Positions 41,332 to 50,326 of a stretch of 64,000 nt of DNA are shown here, one piece after another. Position 1 is the first letter of the stretch. The number at the start of each line of letters is the position of its first letter. The DNA is taken from contig NZ_CP060719.1 in NCBI RefSeq assembly GCF_014396975.1, positions 2,638,001-2,702,000 of the forward strand. Reading direction: 5' to 3'. This stretch comes from Thermomonas carbonis (GTDB lineage Bacteria; Pseudomonadota; Gammaproteobacteria; Xanthomonadales; Xanthomonadaceae). The notes below the pieces were generated by a model that was not told where the DNA came from, did no database searches, and worked only from the letters and a program-made list of their open reading frames with translations. Both the position numbers and the translations under genes were made by a program.

Positions 41332-43730
41332 TTGTGTCTCCCTCTCCCAAAGGCGGGAGAGGGGGCAAGGCGCGACGCGTGCTGCCCTGGTTGCGCTGGG
41401 GCACTGTCGCGTTGCTAGCAAGTCTGTTGCTGCTCGACTTGGTTTTCCCGCTGCCACTGCCAACCACGCGCGACACCAGCATCGTGGTTTCGGCACGCGA
41501 CGGCAGCCCGTTGCGCGCGTTCGCCGATGCACAAGGCATCTGGCGCTATCCGACCACGCCGGAACGGGTCTCGCCGCTGTACGTGCAGGCGTTGCTGGCG
41601 TACGAGGATCGATGGTTCTGGAAGCACCCGGGCATCAATCCAGTCGCATTGCTGCGTGCTGGCGGTCAAGTGTTGGGCAACCGCAGGATCGTCTCGGGCG
41701 GATCGACGCTGACCATGCAGGTGGCGCGGATCCTGGATCCCGGCCTGCGCGGCGCGCGCACGCGCACGCCGCTGGGCAAGTTGCGGCAGGTGCTCCGCGC
41801 ATTGCAGTTGGAAGCGCATCTCTCGAAGCGCGAAATCCTCACGCTATACCTGGAACGCGCGCCGTTTGGCGGCACCATCGAAGGCGTGGAAGCGGCGAGT
41901 TGGGCCTATCTCGGCAAACCCGCCGCGCGGTTGTCGCATGCGGAGGCCGCGCTGCTCGCGGTGCTGCCGCAGGCACCGAGCCGGCTGCGGCCCGACCGCT
42001 CGCCCGACGCTGCCCGCAACGCACGCGACAAGCTGCTGGCACGGATGGCGAGCAGCGGCACCTGGACGCAGGCGCAGGTCGAGGATGCGCGCATCGAGGG
42101 CGTCGTCTCGCGCCGGCTGCGTCCGCCGATGGATGCAGCCTTGCTCGCCCAGCGCCTGCGCACCGCGTATCCGAAGGCGGAGCGCATTGCTTCGACGCTG
42201 GATGCCTCGTTGCAGCGCACCTTGGAGGAACGCGTTTCCACGTACTTCTCCGACCTGCCGCCGCGCACGTCTGCCGCCTTGTTGGTGCTCGACAACGCCA
42301 CGCTGGAAGCGCGCGCCTATGTCGGTTCGGTGGCGTTCGGCGACAAGCTGCGGCTGGGCCACGTCGACATGGTGCAGGCGTGGCGCTCGCCCGGTTCGAC
42401 GCTCAAGCCGTTCCTCTACGGCATGGCGCTCGATGCCGGGATGATCCATTCCGAAAGCCTGCTGGTGGATGCGCCGCAGTCGTTCGGCGGCTATCGGCCC
42501 TCCAATTTCGATGCCGCGTTCAACGGTCCGGTGGGCGCTGCCACGGCGCTGCGGCTGTCGCTCAACGTACCGGCGGTGGACCTGCTGGAACGCGTCGGCC
42601 CGGCACGCTTTGCGGCGCGGCTGGAACATGCCGGCATCACCCTGAAATTCCCGCGTGGTGCGTCGCCGAACCTGTCGATGATCCTGGGCGGTACCGGTGC
42701 GCGGCTGGAGGATCTGGTCGGCGCGTTCGCGGCGTTGCATCGCGACGGCATCGCCGGCCGCGTGCGCTACTCGCCGGCCGATCCGCGCATCGAGCGTCGG
42801 CTGCTGTCGCCGGGGGCGGCATGGATCGTGCGCGAGGTAATGGCCGCCAACCCGCGTCCCGGCGAAGGTGAGGGCACCTTCGATACCGGCCGGCGTCCGC
42901 GCGTCGCATGGAAGACCGGCACCAGTTACGGCTATCGCGACGCGTGGGCGATCGGCGGCACGCCTCGTTACACGGTGGGCGTGTGGGTGGGTCGCCCGGA
43001 TGGCACGCCGATGCCTGGTCAATACGGTGCAGTGACTGCGCTGCCGTTATTGTTTGAAGTCGTCGACAGCTTGCCGCGCCAACCGGGCGATGCCGGGCGC
43101 GTGCCCAGGCCGGCCAGCGTGGTCGAAACGGATATCTGCTGGCCGCTCGGCATCGCCGCCGATGCGCAGCCGGCCGCACTGTGCCAGAAGCGGATGCAGG
43201 CGTGGGTGCTGGATGGCGCGATTCCGCCGACTTTCGCCGAACGCGATGCGCGCTTGTGGAACGCCGGCATCGAACGCGTACAGGTAGATGCGCGCAGCGG
43301 CCGTCGGTTGTCTGCCGACTGCGCGTTTCCGCATGACGCACGCGCGATGGAGATCGCGCGCTGGCCGGCGCTGGCGTCACCGTGGTTGCCGGCCGCGTGG
43401 CGGGATGCATCGCGCTTGCCGCCACTCGCCGATGACTGCAGCGACGATGGCCGCGATGCCGGTACGGCACTGCGCATCGAAGGTCTCAACGATGGTGCGA
43501 CGCTGGTGTCGCCACCCGGTGGCGACGGTGGTGTGCGCCTGTCATTGCGTGCGCTGGGCGGCGAGGGTCGCGTGCAGTGGTTGCTGGACGGCCGCTGGAT
43601 CGGTGAAACCCATGGCGGCCGTTCGCTGGTGCATGTCTTCGACACGCCCGGCACGCATGAACTGACCGCGCTGGCGGATTCCGGCGCGTGGCACGGCATC
43701 CGCTTCAGCATGTTGGCGCCGGCGCGCTGA
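41328..43730 (+). CDS. pbpC: Penicillin-binding protein 1C
   Basis: A bifunctional peptidoglycan synthase. After one membrane segment (TVALLASLLLLDLVF), the GT51 glycosyltransferase has EDRWFWKHPG and GGSTLTMQ. The transpeptidase has SxxK in GSTLKPF (Ser near 358), SLN and KTGTSYG. A C-terminal BiPBP_C domain ends the protein. Start is uncertain: TTG 41328 overlaps the macroglobulin stop, but the first codons lie in the dispersed CCCTCTCCC repeat; GTG 41379 has GGGGGCAAGG before it and may be the true start. Pairing with the alpha-2-macroglobulin is conserved in proteobacteria. Confidence 0.9.
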   Translation: MIVSPSPKGGRGGKARRVLPWLRWGTVALLASLLLLDLVFPLPLPTTRDTSIVVSARDGSPLRAFADAQGIWRYPTTPERVSPLYVQALLAYEDRWFWKHPGINPVALLRAGGQVLGNRRIVSGGSTLTMQVARILDPGLRGARTRTPLGKLRQVLRALQLEAHLSKREILTLYLERAPFGGTIEGVEAASWAYLGKPAARLSHAEAALLAVLPQAPSRLRPDRSPDAARNARDKLLARMASSGTWTQAQVEDARIEGVVSRRLRPPMDAALLAQRLRTAYPKAERIASTLDASLQRTLEERVSTYFSDLPPRTSAALLVLDNATLEARAYVGSVAFGDKLRLGHVDMVQAWRSPGSTLKPFLYGMALDAGMIHSESLLVDAPQSFGGYRPSNFDAAFNGPVGAATALRLSLNVPAVDLLERVGPARFAARLEHAGITLKFPRGASPNLSMILGGTGARLEDLVGAFAALHRDGIAGRVRYSPADPRIERRLLSPGAAWIVREVMAANPRPGEGEGTFDTGRRPRVAWKTGTSYGYRDAWAIGGTPRYTVGVWVGRPDGTPMPGQYGAVTALPLLFEVVDSLPRQPGDAGRVPRPASVVETDICWPLGIAADAQPAALCQKRMQAWVLDGAIPPTFAERDARLWNAGIERVQVDARSGRRLSADCAFPHDARAMEIARWPALASPWLPAAWRDASRLPPLADDCSDDGRDAGTALRIEGLNDGATLVSPPGGDGGVRLSLRALGGEGRVQWLLDGRWIGETHGGRSLVHVFDTPGTHELTALADSGAWHGIRFSMLAPAR
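41340..41363. repeat. Short palindromic repeat, CCCTCTCCC type
   Basis: CCCTCTCCC (41340-41348) and GGGAGAGGG (41355-41363), second copy of the 6035-6057 element. It sits at the junction of the macroglobulin and pbpC genes and over the first codons of the longer pbpC start. Confidence 0.7.
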
Positions 43731-43751
43731 CGCACCGGCGCGACCGATCAC

Positions 43752-44234
43752 TCAAGCGGGCAGGTTGGCCAGCACGTGTTCCGCGGACGACACCCGGAAC
43801 TCGCCCGGTGCCTCGACGTACAGCTCGCGCACCACGCCGTCTTCGGCATACAGCGCGAAGCGCTTGCTGCGGGTGCCCATCCCGAAACCGCTGGCATCCA
43901 TTTCCAGGCCCAGCGCACGGGTGAAGTCGGCATTGCCGTCGGCGAGCATGCGCATCCCGGTGGGCACGTGCTGGCTCTCGCCCCAGGCCTGCATCACGAA
44001 GGGATCGTTGACCGCCATGCAGGCGACCTCGATGCCGCGTTCGCGGAACGCATCGAAGTGTTCGACGAAGCCGGGCAGGTGGCGTTCCGAGCAGGTCGGG
44101 GTGAACGCCCCGGGCACCGAGAACAGCACTAGCTTGCGGCCCTCGAACAGGGCCAGGGTGTCGATCTTGTGCACGCCGTCATCGACGTATTGCAGGATCG
44201 CCTCTGGAATGCGTTCGCCGGGCTGGATCGACAT
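43752..44234 (-). CDS. Peroxiredoxin, Prx5/AhpC-TSA type
   Basis: A 160-residue thiol peroxidase. The peroxidatic Cys48 lies in PGAFTPTCSERHLPGF, typical of the Prx5 group, and Cys72 in VACMAV may be the resolving or a structural residue. It reduces hydrogen and alkyl peroxides, probably with glutaredoxin or thioredoxin. A TAGACT -10 box on the minus strand (44264-44269) would give a 22-base leader. It is divergent from the dnaJ-like gene, 92 bases away. Confidence 0.92.
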   Translation of the reverse strand: MSIQPGERIPEAILQYVDDGVHKIDTLALFEGRKLVLFSVPGAFTPTCSERHLPGFVEHFDAFRERGIEVACMAVNDPFVMQAWGESQHVPTGMRMLADGNADFTRALGLEMDASGFGMGTRSKRFALYAEDGVVRELYVEAPGEFRVSSAEHVLANLPA

Positions 44235-44326
44235 GCTGGAACCTCGTCACGTTGGGGTGCGCCAGTCTACCCGGGCGCCACGGCCGATCGGTTACCCTCG
44301 TCCGCCTGTCGCGGCATGGAGTCTCC

Positions 44327-45229
44327 ATGGAGTTCAAGGATTACTACGGGGTGCTGGGCGTGGAGCCGAGCGCGGGCGACGCGGAGATCAAGACCGCGTA
44401 CCGGCGGCTGGCGCGCAAGTTCCATCCCGACGTCAGCAAGGAGGCCGGCGCCGAGGACAAGTTCAAGGCGGTCAACGAGGCCTACGAGGCCCTGCGCGAC
44501 CCCGAGAAGCGCAAGGCCTACGACCAGGTGCGCGCGGGTGGTTATCGGCCGGGCGACCAGGTGCGTCCGCCGCCAGGCGGCTTCCATCGGGGGCCGGGCG
44601 GACAACCGGATTTCGACGAGATCTTCGCGGGCGGTGGTGCGGGTGGCGGGTTTTCCGACTTCTTCGAAAGCGTGTTCGGTCGCGGGCGCGGCGGTCCCGG
44701 TGCCGGTCCGCGCGGCGCCCAGCCGGGTGGGGATACGCGGGCCAAGCTGGCCGTCCCGCTGGAGTCCGTGTACGGCGGAGGCAGCGTGCGCATCAGCGTC
44801 AACGGCCGCACCCTCGAGGTGCGCGTCCCCAAGGGCATCAAGCCGGGGCAGTCGATCCGGCTGGCGCGGCAGGGCAACGGCGGCGGCGACCTGCTGCTGG
44901 AGATCGAATACGCCGCGCATCCTCACTTCGAAGTCGATGGCCGCAACGTCATCCACGTGCTTGCGGTGGCGCCGTGGGAAGCGGCACTTGGCGCAACGAT
45001 CAGCGTGCCGACGCTGGGCGGGCCGGTGGAATTGAAGATCCCCGCGGATTCCGAGGCCGGCCGCAAGCTGCGCCTGCGCGGACGTGGTCTTCCGGGTGGT
45101 GCACAAGGCGCGGATGGAGACCAGATCGTCGAGCTGGAGATCCTGGCACCGCGCGCGCATGACGACGCGCAGAGAGCGGCTTACGCGACGATGCGCGATG
45201 CCTTCGGCGACGACTGGCGTCGCGCCTGA
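44327..45229 (+). CDS. DnaJ-like co-chaperone (CbpA type)
   Basis: A 300-residue protein: J domain (residues 1-70, HPD at 33-35), a Gly/Phe-rich linker (about 75-130, GGGFSDFFESVFG), and two C-terminal substrate-binding domains. The DnaJ zinc-finger cysteines are absent, so it is a class II (CbpA/DnaJ2) J protein that delivers clients to DnaK. ATG 44327 has GGAG upstream; an earlier ATG at 44315 is in a different frame. A strong terminator follows. Confidence 0.92.
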   Translation: MEFKDYYGVLGVEPSAGDAEIKTAYRRLARKFHPDVSKEAGAEDKFKAVNEAYEALRDPEKRKAYDQVRAGGYRPGDQVRPPPGGFHRGPGGQPDFDEIFAGGGAGGGFSDFFESVFGRGRGGPGAGPRGAQPGGDTRAKLAVPLESVYGGGSVRISVNGRTLEVRVPKGIKPGQSIRLARQGNGGGDLLLEIEYAAHPHFEVDGRNVIHVLAVAPWEAALGATISVPTLGGPVELKIPADSEAGRKLRLRGRGLPGGAQGADGDQIVELEILAPRAHDDAQRAAYATMRDAFGDDWRRA

Positions 45230-45262
45230 GCGGGAGCAGGCTCATAGATCCGCGTACGCGAG

Positions 45263-45287
45263 AACGCCGGCATTGCGCCGGCGTTTT
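45263..45287. terminator. Terminator between dnaJ-like and pilH-like genes
   Basis: AACGCCGGC (45263-45271) pairs with GCCGGCGTT (45277-45285) around ATTGC, followed by TT and C. The genes converge here, and the AA/TT flanks let it serve both strands. Confidence 0.75.
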
Positions 45288-45337
45288 CGATGGTGCGAAC
45301 GCTTCAGCCAGCCGCAGAAATACGGCTGTTTCCCGAC

Positions 45338-45700
45338 TCAGGTCAGGTACTGGACAATCAGTTCCGACAATTCGGATTCGCTGAACGGCTTGGTGATGTA
45401 AGCCTTCGCACCCTGGCGCATGCCCCAGACCCGGTCGGTGTCCTGGTCCTTGGTGGTCACCAGGATCACCGGGATGTGCTTGGTGGTCGGCTCGCGGGTG
45501 ATCGAGCGGGTCGCCTGGAAGCCGTTGAGGTTCGGCATCACCACGTCCATCAGGATCAGGTCGGGGATTTCGCGCTTGGCGGCTTCCACGCCGGCTGCGC
45601 CGTCCTCCGCGGTCAGTGCGTCGTGCCCCAGCTTTTCGACGATGCGGCGGATGCCCATCAATTGGGAGGGCGAGTCGTCGACGATCAGGATGCGTGCCAT
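45338..45700 (-). CDS. pilH: Single-domain response regulator, PilH-like
   Basis: A 120-residue CheY-type receiver without an output domain. The acidic pocket is VDDS (residues 7-10), the phosphorylated Asp52 is in LILMDVVMP, and the conserved Lys is in YITKPF. The sequence matches Xanthomonas PilH, a regulator of type IV pilus twitching in the Chp chemosensory system, though other pil/chp genes are outside the window. ATG 45700 has GGGGAAC upstream. The upstream promoter is clear. Confidence 0.85.
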   Translation of the reverse strand: MARILIVDDSPSQLMGIRRIVEKLGHDALTAEDGAAGVEAAKREIPDLILMDVVMPNLNGFQATRSITREPTTKHIPVILVTTKDQDTDRVWGMRQGAKAYITKPFSESELSELIVQYLT

Positions 45701-45723
45701 GAAGTTCCCCGTAGTTGCCGCCG

Positions 45724-45751
45724 ATTGTAGCGGGCGTAACGATGCCCGCAA
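45724..45751 (-). promoter_or_regulatory. Promoter of the pilH-like gene
   Basis: On the minus strand TTGCGG (45751-45746), a 16-base spacer and TACAAT (45729-45724) fit a sigma-70 promoter. Transcription near 45717 gives a 17-base leader with the ribosome site. Confidence 0.6.
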
Positions 45752-45756
45752 GCCAT

Positions 45757-46761
45757 TCAGGTCGATTCCGCGAGGCGCACCACGGTCCGGCCCAGCGAAC
45801 CGCCGGCAAGCATCGTGGCGAACACGCCGGGCAGGCCGTCCAGCGTGGTTTCGCGGGTGCAGATCGCGTCCAGACCAGCGGGCTTCCAGTCCGACGAAAG
45901 GCGCCGCCAGACCTCGTCGCGAATGTCGCGCGCGGTGCCGGCAGAGGCCACCCCGAGCAGGGACACGCCGCGGATGATGAAGGGCATCACAGTCGCATGC
46001 AGTTCATGGCTTGCCGCCAGGCCAGCGCTGGCCACGTTGCCGTAGGGTGCGGTCTGCGCCAGCAAAGCGGTCAGCATCGGCCCGCCGACGTTGTCCAGGC
46101 CGCCGCCAAAGCGTGCGTTGTCCATCGGGCGGGTGGTGGCGAGCGCATCGCGGCCGAGCACTTCGTTTGCGCCCAGAGATTTCAGGTAATCGACCTGGTC
46201 GGCCTTGCCGCTGATCGCGTGCACCTCGTAGCCGGCCTTGCGGAAGATCGCGATGGCCAGCGAGCCGACGCCGCCGGTGGCACCTGTAACCGCCAATGGA
46301 CCGAGGCCGGGCACTTGCCGGTTGGCTTCCATGCGCAGCAGGGCGAGCGCAGCGGTGAAGCCGGCAGTGCCGAGGATCATCGATTCGCGCAGGTTCAATC
46401 CATCGGGCAGGGCGACAACCCACTTCGATTCCAGTCGCGCATATTCGGCGTAGCCGCCGTCGCGGGTTTCGGACAGGCCGCTGCCGGTGACCAGCACCGC
46501 ATCGCCTTCCTTGAAGGCCGGGTCGGTCGATGCGATCACATGGCCGGCGACGTCGATGCCGCCGACCAGCGGGAACCTGCGCAGGATCTTGCCCTGGCCG
46601 GTGCCGGCCAGCGCGTCCTTGAAGTTGACCGAGGAGTACGCGGTCTTGATGACCACTTCGCCGGGATTGAGGTCATCAAGCGAAATCGTCTCGATGCCGC
46701 TGCGATAGCCGGCGGCATCGTCGCGGATGCGGAACGCGCGGAAATTCGCGGGAACGCTCAT
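45757..46761 (-). CDS. MDR-family oxidoreductase, YhdH/AcuI type
   Basis: A 334-residue zinc-free medium-chain reductase. The substrate domain has YSSVNFKDALAGTG, PLVGGIDVAGHV and DGGYAEYA; the NADPH-binding loop is TGATGGVGSLAIAIF. The branch includes acrylyl-CoA reductase AcuI and E. coli YhdH, which reduce activated enoyl-CoAs or quinones. It overlaps the LOG-family gene stop by ATGA and has a GGAGG site, so the two are co-transcribed. Confidence 0.88.
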   Translation of the reverse strand: MSVPANFRAFRIRDDAAGYRSGIETISLDDLNPGEVVIKTAYSSVNFKDALAGTGQGKILRRFPLVGGIDVAGHVIASTDPAFKEGDAVLVTGSGLSETRDGGYAEYARLESKWVVALPDGLNLRESMILGTAGFTAALALLRMEANRQVPGLGPLAVTGATGGVGSLAIAIFRKAGYEVHAISGKADQVDYLKSLGANEVLGRDALATTRPMDNARFGGGLDNVGGPMLTALLAQTAPYGNVASAGLAASHELHATVMPFIIRGVSLLGVASAGTARDIRDEVWRRLSSDWKPAGLDAICTRETTLDGLPGVFATMLAGGSLGRTVVRLAEST

Positions 46762-47369
46762 ACATCCTCCGGCGTAAGCTTGAGCTGGCTGCGGCGCTTC
46801 TCGTCCAGCCATTTGTCCGCCTGCGCGGGCACGTAGTCGCGCATCCAGGCCAGCAATGCGTCGATGTCTTCTCCATGCCAGAGGTCGTCGCGTTGCTCGG
46901 CGTGCAGGAAGCGTTCGCGCACCATCGTGTCGAGCATCGCCATCAAGGGTTGCCAGAAGCCGTTGACGTCGAGGAAGGCACACGGTTTCTTGCCCAGCCC
47001 GAGCTGGCGCCAGGTCAGCATCTCGAACATCTCGTCCAGCGTGCCGAAACCGCCGGGCAGGGCAACGAACCCGTCCGACAGCTCGAACATCCGCGCCTTG
47101 CGCGTATGCATCGAGTCGACGACTTCCAGGCGGGTGACGCCGCGGTGCGCGACTTCCCAGTCGACCAGTTGCTGGGGGATCACGCCGATCACGTCGCCGC
47201 CATTGGCCAGCACGGCGTCGGCGACGATGCCCATCAGGCCGACGTTGCCGCCGCCGTAGACCAGCGCGATGTTGTCGGCCGCGAGGCGAGCGCCGAGGGC
47301 CTTGGCCTGTGACGCATACGCCGGGTCGTTGCCGGCGTTGGAACCGCAGTAGACGCAGATGGTTTTCAT
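46758..47369 (-). CDS. LOG-family nucleoside monophosphate phosphoribohydrolase
   Basis: A 203-residue Rossmann-fold protein with the LOG signature PGGFGTLDEMFE and the upstream HTRKARM (arginine and PGGxGTxxE site). The family releases the base from nucleoside 5'-monophosphates; plant and some bacterial members make active cytokinins this way. Its start lies at a predicted leaderless promoter with GATAAT. Coupled to the MDR reductase by 4 bases. Confidence 0.9.
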   Translation of the reverse strand: MKTICVYCGSNAGNDPAYASQAKALGARLAADNIALVYGGGNVGLMGIVADAVLANGGDVIGVIPQQLVDWEVAHRGVTRLEVVDSMHTRKARMFELSDGFVALPGGFGTLDEMFEMLTWRQLGLGKKPCAFLDVNGFWQPLMAMLDTMVRERFLHAEQRDDLWHGEDIDALLAWMRDYVPAQADKWLDEKRRSQLKLTPEDV

Positions 47370-47381
47370 GCGTCGATTATC
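47369..47381 (-). promoter_or_regulatory. -10 box placed for a leaderless LOG-family transcript
   Basis: On the minus strand GATAAT (47381-47376) is followed by six bases and then the ATG at 47369-47367. No ribosome site is present. Same geometry as the 2819 and 32052 sites. Confidence 0.5.
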
Positions 47382-47393
47382 GCGCGCCACCAA

Positions 47394-47420
47394 CGAAAAC
47401 GGCGCACCGAAGTGCGCCGT
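47394..47420 (-). terminator. Terminator of the sucA-sucB-lpdA operon
   Basis: On the minus strand ACGGCGCA, a CTTCGG loop, TGCGCCGT and then TTTTC form a hairpin with T-tract. It lies about 150 bases beyond the lpdA stop. Confidence 0.75.
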
Positions 47421-47463
47421 CTGGGTCACATTGAAGCTGGACGAGGCGCCGGAGCGCTGCGGG

Positions 47464-47537
47464 GTTTTCGCAACTCTCGGCGGCACGGATGCCGCCGAGA
47501 AGCCTACATGGACGTACTTGCGGCGTGTTGCGAAAAC
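47464..47537. repeat. Nested inverted repeat downstream of lpdA
   Basis: GTTTTCGCAAC (47464-47474) and GTTGCGAAAAC (47527-47537) are perfect 11-base arms. Inside, TCTCGGCGGCA (47475-47485) and TGCCGCCGAGA (47490-47500) form a second 11-bp hairpin. Between them lies ACATGGACGTACTTGCGGCG, a motif I associate with dispersed repeats of Xanthomonadaceae intergenic DNA. Confidence 0.65.
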
Positions 47538-47567
47538 TTCGCGCCTCGGCACGGCCTACCGGCGAAA

Positions 47568-49012
<1,445 letters not shown>

Positions 49013-49020
49013 TCAAACGA

Positions 49021-49044
49021 GAAGCCCCGCTTGCGCAGGGCTTC
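49021..49044. repeat. Hairpin between sucB and lpdA
   Basis: GAAGCCC (49021-49027) and GGGCTTC (49038-49044) form a 7-bp stem with a 10-base loop in the 56-base gap. No T-tract follows, so it may moderate expression or stabilise the sucAB message. Confidence 0.5.
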
Positions 49045-49050
49045 GTGCGA

Positions 49051-50280
49051 TTACATGCCCAGCAGCATCCGGTGCGGATTCTCGAGCTGGTTCTTGATGT
49101 CGACCAGGAACAGCACCGCGTCCTTGCCGTCGATGATGCGGTGGTCGTAGCTCAGTGCGATGTACATCATCGGCGCTGCGATCACTTGGCCGTTCTCGAC
49201 GATCGCGCGCTCCTTGATTGCGTGCATGCCCAGGATCGCGCTCTGCGGCGGGTTGACGATCGGCGTCGACATCAGCGAGCCGAAGGTGCCGCCGTTGGTG
49301 ATGGTGAAGGTGCCGCCCTGCAGGTCGTCCAGGCCCAGCTTGCCGTCGCGGGCCTTCTTCGCGTAGTCGGCGATCGCGCTTTCGATGTCGGCGAAACCCA
49401 TGCGCTCGACGTTGCGCAGCACCGGCGTGACCAGGCCCTTGTCGGTCGACACCGCGATGCTGATATCGGCGTAGCCGTGGTAGATCACGTCGCTGCCGTC
49501 GACCGAGGCGTTGACGATCGGATGGCGCTGCAGCGCATTCGCGGCGGCCTTGGCGAAGAAGCTCATGAAGCCGAGCTTGATGCCGTTGGCCTTCTCGAAG
49601 GACTCGCCGAGCTCCTTGCGCATCGCCATGACCTTGCCGAGATTGACCTCGTTGAACGAGGTCAGCATGGCGATCGAATTCTTCGACTGCATCAGGCGCT
49701 CGGCGATGCGGGTACGCATGCGGGTCATCGGCACGCGCTCTTCCGGGCGCGCGCCGCCACTCACGCCGGCGGTCTTGCCGCTGGCGTAGTTGACGATGTC
49801 TTCCTTGGTGACCATGCCGCGGCGGCCGGTGCCTTCCACTTGCGCGGGGTCCACGCCCGCCGTGGTCGCGGCGAAGCGCGCGCCCGGCGGCAGGTCGCCG
49901 GCAGCCGGTGCAGGCGTGGTGCTGGCCGGTGCAGCCGCGTGCGCGGCTGCGGCCTGGGCCTTCGGCTGGACCTCTTCGGCACCGGCGGCCGGGGCGGCCT
50001 TCGGCGCTTCGGCTGCGGCGGGAGCAGGTGCTGCGGCTGCGGCACCTTCCTCGATCACCGCGATCAGCTGCTGGCTGGTCACCGTGGCACCGGCTTCGAA
50101 CTTGATTTCCTTGAGCACGCCATCCACCGGCGAGGGCACTTCCAGGACGACCTTGTCGGTTTCCAGGTCGAGCAGGTTCTCGTCGCGCTTGACCGCGTCG
50201 CCGGCCTTCTTGTGCCAGGCGGCGATGGTGGCGTCGGACACGGATTCGGGGAGAACCGGAACTTTGACTTCGGTGGCCAT
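49051..50280 (-). CDS. sucB: Dihydrolipoyllysine succinyltransferase (E2 of OGDH)
   Basis: A 409-residue E2 that transfers succinyl from lipoamide to CoA. The N-terminal lipoyl domain has Lys43 in ETDKVVLEV. An Ala/Pro-rich linker (about 78-120) leads to the E3-binding domain with [14 protein letters not shown], and the catalytic domain ends with His380 and Asp384 in [11 protein letters not shown]. It lies between sucA and lpdA in the normal order. Confidence 0.95.
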   Translation of the reverse strand: MATEVKVPVLPESVSDATIAAWHKKAGDAVKRDENLLDLETDKVVLEVPSPVDGVLKEIKFEAGATVTSQQLIAVIEEGAAAAAPAPAAAEAPKAAPAAGAEEVQPKAQAAAAHAAAPASTTPAPAAGDLPPGARFAATTAGVDPAQVEGTGRRGMVTKEDIVNYASGKTAGVSGGARPEERVPMTRMRTRIAERLMQSKNSIAMLTSFNEVNLGKVMAMRKELGESFEKANGIKLGFMSFFAKAAANALQRHPIVNASVDGSDVIYHGYADISIAVSTDKGLVTPVLRNVERMGFADIESAIADYAKKARDGKLGLDDLQGGTFTITNGGTFGSLMSTPIVNPPQSAILGMHAIKERAIVENGQVIAAPMMYIALSYDHRIIDGKDAVLFLVDIKNQLENPHRMLLGM

Positions 50281-50326
50281 GCGGGCGTCCTGTCGGGTAT
50301 GCGTTGGAATGTTGGTGCGAAGGGGT

